A DNA stretch of 12,574 nucleotides from positions 10,001 to 22,574 of the forward strand of contig JBBHKE010002703.1 of assembly GCA_037447655.1 (NCBI GenBank), in the 5' to 3' direction. The notes beneath the pieces are model-generated. The model was given only the letters and a program-made list of their open reading frames with translations, was not told the DNA's origin and ran no database searches. The number at the start of each line of letters is the position of its first letter. Position 1 is the first letter of the stretch. The position numbers and the translations under genes are program-made. Positions 1-8,545 of this stretch are shown here, piece by piece. Source of the DNA: Zygnema cylindricum (taxonomy: Eukaryota; Streptophyta; Zygnematophyceae; Zygnematales; Zygnemataceae).

Positions 1-978
1 TTTTTCAAATTTGCCGGCATTTTTTTTTGTTTTTTCGTTTTCTTTTTCGTTTTTTTTTTTTTGCAATGGCGTTTCTCTGAAGCTCGCGGGAAAGAAAAAA
101 AAAGAAAAAAAAACGATTGTACACTATAGAAAATGAATATTCTTAATTACAAAAAAAACATACCATAGAAATTAAAAATATGTACATTTTAACTGTAAAA
201 ATAAATAAATATACCAACATTGCAACATTAAGTAATCATTACAATATTCAAAAAAGTCATTTGTTCTACATGAAATTTTGTGTATTTTCACTCAATTTTG
301 TCATTTAGTTTCTTATCATGCAATTGGCGAACCCTTCACTATTTTCTGTCTTGCCAATTTTTTTTTTTTTTTTTTTTTTTTCCCATTTTTTTTTTTTTTT
401 TTTTTTTGTGTGTTTGTGTTTTCCCATTTTTTTTATCTTTTTTGTCATACCTCCCTTTTTTCTTTCTTTTTCTTTTCTTTTTCCTTCTTGCTTTCCTGGA
501 TTTTGACAGATGTCGCACGACCATAAAATTAATATAAAAACAAAATTAATTTTTTTGTGCATGAACTTTTTTTTGACAATCAATTTTGTAATTTTTTTTG
601 CCATTTTTCGATTTCGGATGTCATATGGCGATAATTGCCACAATGTTTTTTAGTTTCTTCTTCCTCTTTTTCTTCTTACTTTTTATTTTTTGTTTTTTTT
701 CAAAATTTCAAATGTCGTGCAACGGTTGATACCACAACTTTTTCTGACTTTTTGCCATCTGTTAAATTTCTTTAACTTTTTTTTTCATTGTTTTTCACAA
801 GTTTGAGTTTTGTACATCCCCTTTTTCCTTTTTTTTTTTTTTCGTTTTTCAAAAGTTCAGATGCCATATGACGATAACTTTTTTATTTTTCCTTTTTCCT
901 GTTTCATTTTTTCTTGCCGTTTTTCAAATTTACTTATCCTTTTTCCCTTTTTTTTTGTGTCGTTTTTCAAAAGTTCAG
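1..978. other. T-rich intron or 5' flank of the lyase gene
   Basis: Long runs of T interrupted by C and G dominate, with an AT-rich stretch at about 110-340. No exon with lyase similarity is visible on either strand. Long open frames here are only translated poly-T (Phe-rich) or its complement (Lys-rich). Because the first recognised lyase exon starts at 979 behind a TTCAG acceptor, I infer this is the 3' part of an intron whose 5' end is outside the window. Confidence 0.55.
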
Positions 979-1003
979 ATGTCGTATGACGATAAATACC
1001 ACC
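501..1003 (+). repeat. Degenerate ~100-120 bp T-rich repeat with an ATGTCRTATGACGATAA core
   Basis: Five related cores lie at about 507-527, 602-640, 700-735, 843-877 and 961-1003, separated by T-rich spacers. The copies at 843-877 and 961-995 match at 33 of 35 positions. Older copies keep parts such as CAGATGTCG, ATACCAC or GATAATTGCCAC. The last copy is the acceptor and first codons of the lyase exon itself, so the repeat includes a coding boundary. Confidence 0.7.
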
Positions 1004-1140
1004 ATTTGAGCCAAAATCAACACCAATTATTGTACGGATGGGTCTCCAATGGAACCACAAAAATGGGTATTTGGTCGATAAATCCACAAAAGTATGAATA
1101 CGCCGGAGGAGGACCTTTGAAACAAGATTTGACAGTACAG
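979..1140 (+). CDS. Lyase exon A (end of catalytic domain I)
   Basis: The exon follows TTCAG (974-978) and ends CAG|GTAAGA, a strong donor. It encodes 54 residues, from MSYDDKY to DLTVQ, in phase 0 with the next exon. DDKY and GGPLKQDLT are conserved in plant PL4 lyases. The ATG at 979 is unlikely to be the true start, because relatives have about 200 residues before DDKY; it is simply the first codon after the acceptor. An alternative acceptor at AAG (971-973) would add Phe-Arg or shift the frame and is less likely. The exon start belongs to the upstream T-rich repeat. Confidence 0.85.
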
Positions 1141-4100
1141 GTAAGAAATTTTTCGAACCTTTTTTTATTTTAAATATGTTAAGTTCTGAGATTTTATAAT
1201 ATTAGAATTTTGAAATTTCAGAATTTTGGAATGTTTGAAAAAAATTCTGAAGTGAATTTTGAAGTTTTGGAATTTTTAAGTTTTGATAACTTTCAAAACT
1301 AGTTTCAACATTTTCAAGTTGTAGATCTGTTTTTTAAATTTAAATTTTCAATCTGTTTTGAAACTTAACTTTTCAAGTTTTTCAAACAGTAATAAAATTT
1401 TAACTTCGTTCTTTGAAGAGTTAAACAACTCTTTGGATATTCTCCCTCTGCCTCTCCCTTATTCTTTCCCTCTCCCTCTCCCTCTCCCACTCCCTCACCC
1501 TCTCCCACTCCCTCTCCCTCTCAGGAAAGTATGTAGAAAGAAAAAAAAAAAAAACCTGTCATGAAAAGGAATATGAAAAGACCAAATAAACAAGAAGAGT
1601 GTCCAAATGTCCAAATGTAAGGAGAGGGAAGGGGGGGGGGGGGGAGGGGAAGGGGGAGGCAGAGACACCTAAGAATTAATTTATAACTTTTATATATAGA
1701 ATATTAAAGATGAAAGAGGACTGTGAAGCGCAGATATGAACTGAAAAACGAGACAGAAACGGAACCAGATTGTGAATTTAGAAATAACATTAAATTCAAT
1801 TACAATCGAATACAAATATTAACACAAACAAATACACAATTCAGTACAATGTGAATATGAATTTATAAGTAATACAAAATTTGAGCTGGAATTGGAAGCG
1901 GAAAAAGGAAATTTACATGTACTTTGACCTTAAATTTACAACTGAAGCGAAAATTCTGAATTAAAAAAGGGGAGTAAAATGAGATGAGAATGAGCTTTTT
2001 AGAACTAAAACTAAAACGAAAACTAAAATCAAAACTAGAACTAAAGTCAAAATAAAAACTGCAACTGAAACTGAAAAAATGAATTTGAAACAGAAACTGA
2101 ATCTGAGAAAGTGAATATATATCTTAGTCTGAAAATGAAAATGAAACTGAAACCGGAATTGAAACTCTAACTGAAACTAGAAAGTGAATCTGAATCTTAA
2201 ATTGAAATTGAAATTGAAACTGAAACTGAGAAAGTGAATCTCCAAATCTCATTCTTAACCTTAATTTTAAGCTGATCCTTAACCTGAAGTTGAATCTGAA
2301 ACTGGAACTGGAACAAAAACTAAAACTGAAACTGAGAAAGCAAATCTGTATTTGGACCTTGAACTATGGGAAAACTGAAACTGAACTGATACAAGGAAAG
2401 CAACAGGATCAGAATCCACAGCAACAGTAAATCTATCTCTTCTTTTTCTGCTACAAAAACCAAAACCAAAACCAAAACCAAAACCTAAACCTAAACCTCA
2501 AACCAAAAAATAAACGAAACAGGAAACTTACACAACACAAGCATAAAAAACCTTCAACATAAAAAAATCAAAAACCTTAAACCTAAACCCTGGAGCCTAA
2601 AGCCCTTACCGAATCCTCAAAACTAATACAGCAAAAGACCGTAAACTTAAACCGTAAACCTAAACCTAAACCCTAACCCTAATCCCTAAACCCTAAACCT
2701 CAAACCCTAAAATTTTAAACCTCAAAACCTTAAACCCTCCAATCTCGCCTTACAGACTGGACCTTACCTCCTCAACATGCTCCACTCCGGCCATCTCGGA
2801 ACTCCCGCCATCTCCCTCCGATCCGGTGAGAAATGGAAAAAGGTATACGGTCCCTTCTGCATCCACATTAATAAAGGTACAGGAAGCTATGGCTCCCTCT
2901 GGAAGGCGGCGGCGCCCGTTTCCGTGAAGGAGTTTCGCAAGTGGCCGTACTATTGGGCGTCAACGGATACTTTGAAAGCGTATTATCCGCAAGCAGGTGA
3001 GACTTTCATACTTTATGATGTAGTATGGTGAGATTTATGGCTTCGATGATGTTATGATGTGTTGTGGTGAGAATCAACGGTTCGATGTAGTATGGTGAGA
3101 TTTATGGCTTCGATGATGTTACGATGTGTTGTGGTGAGAATCAACGGTTCGATGTAGTATGGTGAGATTTATGGCTTTGATGATGTTACGATGTGTTGTG
3201 GTGAGAATCGACGGTTCGATGTAGTATGGTGAGATTTATGGCTTTGATGATGTTACGATGTGTTGTGGTGAGAATCAACGGTTCGATGTAGTATGGTGAG
3301 ATTTATGGCTTTGATGATGTTACGATGTGTTGTGGTGAGAATCAACGGTTCGATGTAGTATGGTGAGATTTATGGCTTTGATGATGTTATGATGTGTTGT
3401 GGTGAGAATCAACGGTTCGATGTAGTATGGTGAGATTTATGGCTTCGATGATGTTATGATGTGTTGTGGTGAGAATTATCAGTTCTATCATGTGTTATGA
3501 TGGGAATCAACGGTTTTATGATGTAGTATGGTGAGGTTTATCAGTTTTTTAAGGTTTTATGGTGAGAATGATCGGTTTTATGATGTTTTGTGGTGAGATT
3601 TATCAGTTTTTTTTCTGTTTTGTGATGAGAATGCTCAGTTTTATGATGTGTTATGGTGAGTTTTATCAGTTTTATGATGTTTTGCGGTGATTTTTATCGG
3701 TTTTTTTATGTTTTAATATGAGAAATATGAGTTTTATAATGTGTTATGGTGAGTTATATCAGTTTTTTTTAAGTTTTATGGTGAGAATCATCAGTTTTAC
3801 GATGTTTTAATATGAGAACCATCGGATTTTTTATGTATTATGGTGAGATTTATCAGTTTTTTTTATGTTTTATTGTGAGAATTATCAGTTTTACGATGGT
3901 TTATGATGAGAATCATCGGTTTTATAATGTATTACGGTGACATGTATCAGTTTTTTGATGTTTTACGGTGAAAATTCTCAGTTCTACGATGTTTTATTGT
4001 GACATAGGTCACTTATATCCACATTATTTATTGTGTGTCGAAATATCGCAGACCAACGGGGAACTGTCGTGGGCACTCTTTCCGTATCGGATCCTTTTTA

Positions 4101-5025
4101 TAAATCGAGTACTTTGGACCTCCGACAAGCATGGATCGGTTTAGGGCTTCCGGGAAAAGGGGGCTCATATTCTTATGAAGTTAAAAGCTACCAATATTGG
4201 GCCCGACCGAAACAACGTCACGGTTTGTTTCGAATATTCGATGTACGGCCGGGTGCTTATACGCTGTACGGATTTGTACCTGGTGTACTCGGAGACTTTG
4301 TCTATTCTCGAAACGTGGTGGTTAAGGCTGGGAAAACGACAAATTTGGGAGGCGTGGTATTTCGACCTCCTAGAGGTGGACCGACTTTATGGGATATCGG
4401 TATCGCGGATCGATCCGCCGCGGAGTTTTTTGTTCCTGTTTTAAATCCTTTAAATCCGTACCCGTATCCGTACGGAACCGGTGATAAGTTCCGAAATTAC
4501 GGTTCGTGGGACGTTTTTAAAAGACTATATCCCAAAAGGGACCCAGTGTACTATGTGGGAACCTCGGCCTATTCCAAAGATTGGTACTTTGTTCATCCTA
4601 CTAGAAAAGTAGGACCTAAAAAGTACGTCCCAGTTACATTTCGTATAGTTTTTCACTTATCGAAATTGCTTGGGAAGTCTAATATATTGAAATCCAAATC
4701 GGGTAAACTATTTGCTTTCAAAAATGGGACTTATGTGTTACATATTGCTCTCGCTTCTACTTCTTTTGCGAGTGTTCAAGTTCGATTAAATAGTATGAAA
4801 ACAAATCCTCTAATTGATACAGCAAGTTGTAAATGCGCTCTTTCCGGAAACGACCAAGCGATGGCGAGAGCAACGGATCAAGGTTTTTACACCCTTTATA
4901 GTATACCTATTAGAAGTTCTTGGCTTCGAAACGGACAAAATACAATATATCTCACGCAACGGAGAGCTCAATCTTTTTTGTTCAATGTCATGTATGATTA
5001 CATTAGATTTGACGCTCCCAAGTAG
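979..5025 (+). CDS. Rhamnogalacturonan endolyase (PL4), 3' part, three exons
   Basis: Join 979-1140, 2756-2996 and 4052-5025, giving 458 residues and a TAG stop. Family knowledge: plant PL4 enzymes cut the alternating rhamnose-galacturonate backbone of rhamnogalacturonan I by beta-elimination, usually as secreted cell-wall proteins. Visible marks are DDKY then GGPLKQDLT (residues 4-53), GEKWKKVYGPF (exon 2), DQRGTV at residue 135 opening domain II, FRIFDVRPGAYTLYG (194-208), PTLWDIGIADR (about 245) opening domain III, SKDWYFV (309), NTIYLTQ (431) and MYDYIRF near the C-terminus. The His in LHSGHLG is my candidate for the catalytic His of PL4, inferred. Plant members usually have roughly 600-700 residues, so about 200 N-terminal residues, with other catalytic residues and any signal peptide, are not seen. 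No frameshift or internal stop occurs across the joins. The gene symbol cannot be assigned. Confidence 0.9.
1440..1523 (+). repeat. CCCTCT hexamer microsatellite
   Basis: About 80 bp of near-perfect CTCCCT units with a few CCCAC variants. It is purely pyrimidine over most of its length. Confidence 0.9.
1618..1665 (+). repeat. Purine tract with a poly-G core
   Basis: A GGAGAGGGAAGG-type tract surrounds a run of about 15 G. It may form a G-quadruplex or triplex, and assembly length errors are likely here. Confidence 0.8.
1740..2400 (+). repeat. Degenerate CTGAAA / CTAAAA hexamer repeat
   Basis: Variants of AACTGAAACTGAAA and CTAAAACTAAAA recur through the stretch, broken by substitutions. The hexamers become clearer at about 2000-2100 and 2140-2340. 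This is an old, decayed simple repeat inside the intron. Confidence 0.8.
2455..2735 (+). repeat. Interstitial telomere-like repeat (CCCTAAA variants)
   Basis: The tract begins as AAAACC units (2457-2485), becomes AAACCT, and ends with CCCTAAACCCTAAACCT units around 2655-2715. CCCTAAA is the C-strand of the common plant telomere repeat. The pure heptamer tract is short and mixed with CCTAAA hexamers, so either gradual expansion of a simple repeat or capture of telomeric DNA could explain it. It ends just before the exon B acceptor. Confidence 0.8.
2756..2996 (+). CDS. Lyase exon B (domain I end)
   Basis: The acceptor is CCTTACAG and the donor is CAG|GTGAGA. It encodes 80 residues plus one base (phase 1), from TGPYLLNML to AYYPQA. 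Conserved family features are the LHSGHLG His motif, GEKWKKVYGPF, and the WPYYW segment before the domain I/II border. The final G joins AC of the next exon to give the Asp of DQRGTV, which is strong support for this junction. The exon is notably C- and G-rich at third positions compared with exon C. Confidence 0.9.
3012..3480 (+). repeat. 67-bp tandem array, about seven units
   Basis: The word GGTTCGATGTAG recurs at 3079, 3146, 3213, 3280, 3347 and 3414, exactly 67 bases apart. Units differ at very few positions (for example GGCTTCG/GGCTTTG and ATGTTAC/ATGTTAT), so the array is young. Each unit consists of two related halves of 39 and 28 bp, each starting with GGTGAGA. Confidence 0.95.
3481..4005 (+). 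repeat. Degenerate continuation of the intronic array
   Basis: Diverged half-units of about 30-40 bp continue, with the pattern GGTGAG-TTTATCAGTTTT-ATGATGTTTT. Indels in the T runs make the spacing irregular. Divergence is clearly higher than in the left part, which suggests the array has been homogenised recently only at its donor-proximal end. Confidence 0.8.
4052..5025 (+). CDS. Lyase last exon C (domains II and III)
   Basis: The exon opens in phase with exon B to give DQRGTV and runs 324 residues to a TAG stop. Domain II (residues about 135-240 of the visible protein) is the fibronectin-like module with FRIFDVRPGAYTLYG. Domain III (about 245-458) is the jelly-roll, carbohydrate-binding-like module with PTLWDIGIADR, SKDWYFV, GTYVLHIALAS, NTIYLTQ and MYDYIRF. 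A Lys/Ser-rich stretch around residues 338-358 (LLGKSNILKSKSGK) seems longer than in the relatives I recall. A large undivided last exon fits the family. No lesion is seen. Confidence 0.92.
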
Positions 5026-5539
5026 TCCCATAATATTTAATGGATAATCTAGGAAAATGTATTAGAACATCTTGGGAAATCTTAAGAGATATTCAAACTT
5101 GGGGAAGCGAAAACTAGGAGGGAATCATTTAACTTATAGCCTAGGTGTAAAAGTAGCGCTTGTATTTCCCAAAAGTAGATATTCATGAGGTGTATGATTC
5201 CAAAGAGATGTAAAGCATTGCTTTTACAGAGTAGAACCATCATATAGTGACCAACTTTGGTTTTTAGGGGTTTTTAAGGTTTTTTAGAATGGTGATAGTG
5301 TAATGACTTCATAAAAAATATTCGCATGCATTTGAAGGGGTAGAGGTACAGGAAGGCAGAGGTATTAGTTATTTGGGGTATGGACACTTTTTTGCGGATA
5401 TTGTATAGCACGTGTAGAGGTTAGAGGAGAGCCTACGATAAATGCTCTAACTTGTACTGCATTAAACGTTTTTTTGGTTTAATGAATGTACATTAGTCTA
5501 TTTAACTCTTATTTATGTTGTGCCTGGTTTCTTATAAAC

Positions 5540-5540
<1 letters not shown>
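5026..5540 (+). other. 3' untranslated region / 3' flank of the lyase gene
   Basis: AT-rich, non-repetitive DNA follows the stop. Degenerate plant-like poly-A signals are possible near 5033 (AATATTTAA) and 5311 (CATAAAAAATA), but no canonical AATAAA stands out and the transcript end cannot be placed. No further coding region is seen. Confidence 0.4.

Positions 5541-5542
<2 letters not shown>

Positions 5543-5584
<42 letters not shown>
5543..5584 (+). repeat. (TG)21 microsatellite
   Basis: An uninterrupted TG dinucleotide run, likely to vary in length between individuals. Confidence 0.97.
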
Positions 5585-5587
<3 letters not shown>

Positions 5588-5887
5588 ACAATGAACTTAA
5601 AAATGTAATTTTATCGAAGAGGAGTGTTTGGGAAATGTTTTTTTTTTTTATTTCTCACCATTTCATCTTGTTTCGCGATTGGTATATGTTTAGGCAATGA
5701 ATATTCTAACTTATCATATTCTTCGTTTTGTAAAATTCACCAAAGAGGAGGTTTCGCTTTGTGCGAGCCAAATTTCAAGCAAATCCCAAAAAAAAACTGA
5801 TAAAATATTTAAAAAGAGCTTGAAAAAAAGAGGAATCCTAAATGCAAAACCAATGCGATTGATACCAAAAGAAAAATAATGTGTGGT
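5585..5887. other. AT-rich spacer without a recognised gene
   Basis: A short open frame at 5697-5879 encodes 60 Lys-rich residues. It has no recognisable domain and the composition expected of A-rich DNA, so I do not call it a gene. Confidence 0.5.
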
Positions 5888-6096
5888 AACTACACCGTGA
5901 ATCGCTATTAGCGTATAAAAATTGTTAGTGTAAAGAAAAAATTAGCGTCATTCATTCTATTATAGTGCTAGGAGACGTGGCACATTATGGTCCACGTCCT
6001 TAAATAGTGTAATTTATTATATTTAAGGTATCAATGTCAAAATTTTGGGGTGCTGATATAGCGTACATAAGGTTAATAACGATTCACGGTGTAGTT
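5888..6096. mobile_element. TIR element 1 (209 bp, MITE-like)
   Basis: Perfect 17-bp terminal inverted repeats, AACTACACCGTGAATCG, lie at 5888-5904 and 6080-6096; with one mismatch they extend to 22 of 23 bp. Its ends share the TACACCG..AATCG core with elements 2 and 3, and its interior starts with the same TTAGCGTA-type sequence. No coding capacity. An internal GACGTGG/CCACGTC inverted pair lies near 5974-5999. No clear target-site duplication is seen. It is probably an internally deleted member of the same family. Confidence 0.85.
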
Positions 6097-6638
6097 TTCA
6101 AATTTATTTGTTGCCTTGTTGTACGTACTATCAAAAGTCCCAACTGCTTTAAAGGATTGTTTTTTTGAAGAAATGATTGGCCACTTGAATCCACTTTTCC
6201 TATAAAGTAACTCAAGACACGAAGAAAAGTGAGGCACTAGTTTTAAGGAAAAGAGAAAACTCGAACAGAAAATATTGTTACTGTAACACGATTGTAACTA
6301 CCGTGTTTCTAATGTGGTTATGGAGGCACCATATGTGGTTAGACAATACTGCACCCAAAAAATCGATATGATGCATGTTTAATACAAGGTAATCTGAGAT
6401 ACTGTCACCGAGCGTTTCCTTAAATTCAAACTGCTGCAAACGCTGAAAAGCAAACAAGAAACACGTAAACATATAACTAACACGCAAACACGTAAACGCG
6501 TATAATATATAAACGTGTCCTACCTTCGATTGGCAGTATCCAAACGGGAGCCGGACACGTTTTGCACGGAGAAAAGTCAAATTGAAGAGGCCAAAAAAAC
6601 GTGCGGTAATAACGATTTCAAAGTGAACAATTGTACGC
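6097..6638. other. Spacer between TIR elements 1 and 2
   Basis: No gene is recognised. ACACGTAAAC-like words recur around 6460-6500. A fragment, GGTAATAACGATTT, at 6605 resembles the inner part of the TIR family and may be a remnant of another copy. Confidence 0.4.
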
Positions 6639-7182
6639 TACACCGCCAATCGTTATTAGCGCTGAGTACACTAATTCCGTCCCGCTTTTTTTTATTTTTA
6701 TTCTTCATTAGTGTAGTTCATTCTATTTTTTTCTTTATTCTATTTAGGGTTATTTTGAGTACGTTGTCTCTTAAATAGAGTGGTGTACGGTCAGTATCAG
6801 ACCGTACATAAATGTACCTTTGTAAGTTAAAAAGTACAATAAATTAGTTTTAGTAATCGCGGACGCATGAGAATGTGCGTTCTAAAAAGGAAAAAAAACC
6901 AGGTCGTAAAAAATCCCGCTCGCACATATTCGTCCGACAGCCGCGTTTCGACCGTGTGAATGTACGATTTGTGTACGATTTGTCAGATTTTGTACGGAAA
7001 CCTATACTAGTGTAAGCATGTTTGCGACCGACTTTTTTTTTTTCAAAGATCCAAATTACCATAACCAAACAATTAGAATGTATGATTTTTTCCAAAATTT
7101 TCAAATTCTTAAATAGCGTACACCACGGTAATTATTTTTATACGCTAAAAAAACTTACACGCTAATAACGATTGGCGGTGTA
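6639..7182. mobile_element. TIR element 2 (544 bp, non-autonomous)
   Basis: Perfect 23-bp TIRs start TACACCGCCAATCGTTATTA and lie at 6639-6661 and 7160-7182. Internal sequence is shared with element 3: a GTACGGTC hairpin region, a TGTACYTTTRTAAGT stretch near 6814, and a GTCCG..CAGC..CGT..GTGTGAA stretch near 6930. No transposase-like frame is present. The right end touches element 3. The superfamily is unresolved; TA dinucleotides border the CACCG core on both sides, but the TIR may extend past them. Confidence 0.85.
6784..6808. repeat. Perfect 9-bp-arm hairpin in element 2
   Basis: TGTACGGTC and its reverse complement GACCGTACA are separated by a 7-base loop. Element 3 has a related, imperfect hairpin around 7345-7370 (ACGGACG..CGACCGT), so the structure may be a family feature. 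Confidence 0.7.
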
Positions 7183-7892
7183 CAGTACACCGCGAATCGT
7201 AATTAGAGTAAATTACTCTAATTCGGTCGCTCGAAATTTCGACTCTATCACATGAAATAGAGTAATCGATTCTACTTTTTTCATTATTATAATTTAGGTG
7301 AGGTTTAATTAGCGTAAAATATTATAATATAGGTTCTGTGTGGAGTACGGACGACGTTCGACCGTGCAAATTTGTACTTTTATAAGTAAAAAGGTACAAA
7401 TTATGATTTAAAAGACTCGTGCTCGCACGTGAAATCGCACTAAACAACATAATTAATCACATCGAAAAAAAGTCGTTCGCATAACTCTCGTCCGTCGACA
7501 GCATCGTCGTCAGTGTGAACATTAACTGACATTAGTGCGACAAATTGTATCAGCGTCATAATGACGTCAATACTTACGGACTGACAGATTCTGTACTTTT
7601 ACGTAATTTAGTGTTCACAATTATCGCGCACATAATTATCGCCGACATAACCCAATATAGAATACTTAAATAAATTAGGGTGGCGTTCCATCAGGAAATT
7701 CTGTAATCGTACGAACAACATTACAGGATGCCACACTTTGAACGCTGTTCTGTCGCGCAGAGTCTGTAATCCACGTGCTCCGAAATGAGTGGTACCACGT
7801 AAGATACGATCGTATATTGAAAATCGTTGAATATTTTTTACACCGACCAAATTCAACTCGAAATCGTCATTTGCATACCATGTACGTGCGGA

Positions 7893-8174
7893 CCATAGTT
7901 CAAAAGTAGGTGAAAGTAGGCCCATACAATATGCCTATTGTACGCAAAACATACAATATGACCTTAAGACCCATATTGTATTGGCCGCAAAATGACAGAG
8001 AAAAAGTAACAGGGATTAGTTGTACATCGTTCGATAGAGAATTAAAACGTCATCGGACGGTCGCTGATCAAAGTAGCGATCAAAGTAGCGATCTAAGAAG
8101 ATCACATGAAAAGCCCATAACACAACTTGCGCCCACCAAAGGCCTACGATAAAACGCCTACTTTTGAACTATGG
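7893..8174. mobile_element. TIR element 5 (~280 bp), nested in element 4
   Basis: Perfect 18-bp TIRs beginning CCATAGTTCAAAAGTAGG lie at 7893-7910 and 8157-8174. A direct repeat, TGCGGACCA, lies at 7887-7895 and 8175-8183. It can be read as a 6-bp target duplication TGCGGA outside the symmetric TIRs, or as a 9-bp one with slightly unequal ends, which would suit a Mutator-like element. No coding capacity is recognised. Confidence 0.8.
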
Positions 8175-8223
8175 TGCGGACCAGGGGCATCGTACCACAC
8201 ACATTTTGTACTCTTTGCAAACG

Positions 8224-8285
8224 CTTGTCAGATGCCAGCTCATTATTTACAACCCTTGTCAGATGCCAGCTCATTATTTTTAGGA
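8224..8285 (+). repeat. 31-bp tandem duplication
   Basis: CTTGTCAGATGCCAGCTCAT plus ATTT occurs at 8224-8248 and again at 8255-8279, identical over 25 bases. It lies in element 4. Confidence 0.9.
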
Positions 8286-8300
8286 TTTCTGCTTTTTCGC

Positions 8301-8366
8301 GTGACGAATGAGCGCTTATACAAATAGTGTGACGAATGGCCAGTAACAAAAATAGCGCGACGAAAG
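8301..8366 (+). repeat. Three diverged 28-bp tandem units
   Basis: GTGACGAATG at 8301, GTGACGAATG at 8329 and GCGACGAAAG at 8357 are 28 bases apart, with AAATAG before the second and third copies. It directly follows the 31-bp duplication. Confidence 0.75.
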
Positions 8367-8502
8367 CTCGTTACGAGATCACTTTCGTGATTTCCGTTGA
8401 ATTTTTGAATGCATATATCATGTGCGGAATTTTTCGATATCCGTTGGTTTACCGTCGTGACACGTATGTTCATTATCCAACGTGTCGCGGCTCAATTTTT
8501 TT

Positions 8503-8545
8503 TGTAAATGGTGATGTACCTCCTCGAGGTACATCACCATTTACA
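8503..8545. repeat. Perfect 20-bp-arm palindrome with a 3-base loop
   Basis: Arms 8503-8522 and 8526-8545 are exact reverse complements around the loop CTC. A smaller hairpin, CGAAGC-GAAT-GCTTCG, follows at 8554-8569. Both lie in element 4 and are outside any gene. Confidence 0.95.

Larger units (their letters stand above)
1141..2755 (+). other. Intron between exons A and B, all low complexity
   Basis: The 1,615-bp intron has GTAAGA at its donor and CCTTACAG at its acceptor. From 1190 to 1430 it holds a diverged AATTTTGAAATTTC-like sequence, then pyrimidine and purine tracts, then degenerate CTGAAA-type hexamers, and finally telomere-like repeats that stop about 15 bases before the acceptor. 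No gene or RNA gene is seen. Confidence 0.8.
2997..4051 (+). other. Intron between exons B and C, built of tandem repeats
   Basis: The 1,055-bp intron has a GTGAGA donor and a TATCGCAG acceptor. Almost the whole intron, from the donor to about 4000, is one repeat array, regular on the left and degenerate on the right. The last 50 bases before the acceptor are not clearly repeated. Confidence 0.85.

Noticed and set aside
305-643. Phe-rich forward and Lys-rich reverse open frames in the T-rich region
   Set aside because: They translate poly-T and poly-A tracts and show nothing beyond that composition.
979-981. ATG as the start codon of the lyase
   Set aside because: Family members have about 200 residues before this point, and the ATG lies directly behind an acceptor site; it is better read as an internal codon.
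3012-4005. CRISPR-like array (regular repeats)
   Set aside because: The repeats are contiguous 67-bp units without unique spacers and lie in a plant intron.
4814-5047. Open frames on either strand over the end of lyase exon C
   Set aside because: They are shadows of the lyase coding frame, which has clear family motifs.
6605-6618. Fragment GGTAATAACGATTT as the end of a fourth TIR element
   Set aside because: Only the inner part of the end is matched and no partner end was found; kept only as a possible remnant.
7608-7925. 105-residue minus-strand open frame, considered as a transposase fragment
   Set aside because: It runs across the TIR of element 4 and into that of element 5, so it crosses two insertion boundaries. 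I recognise no transposase motif.
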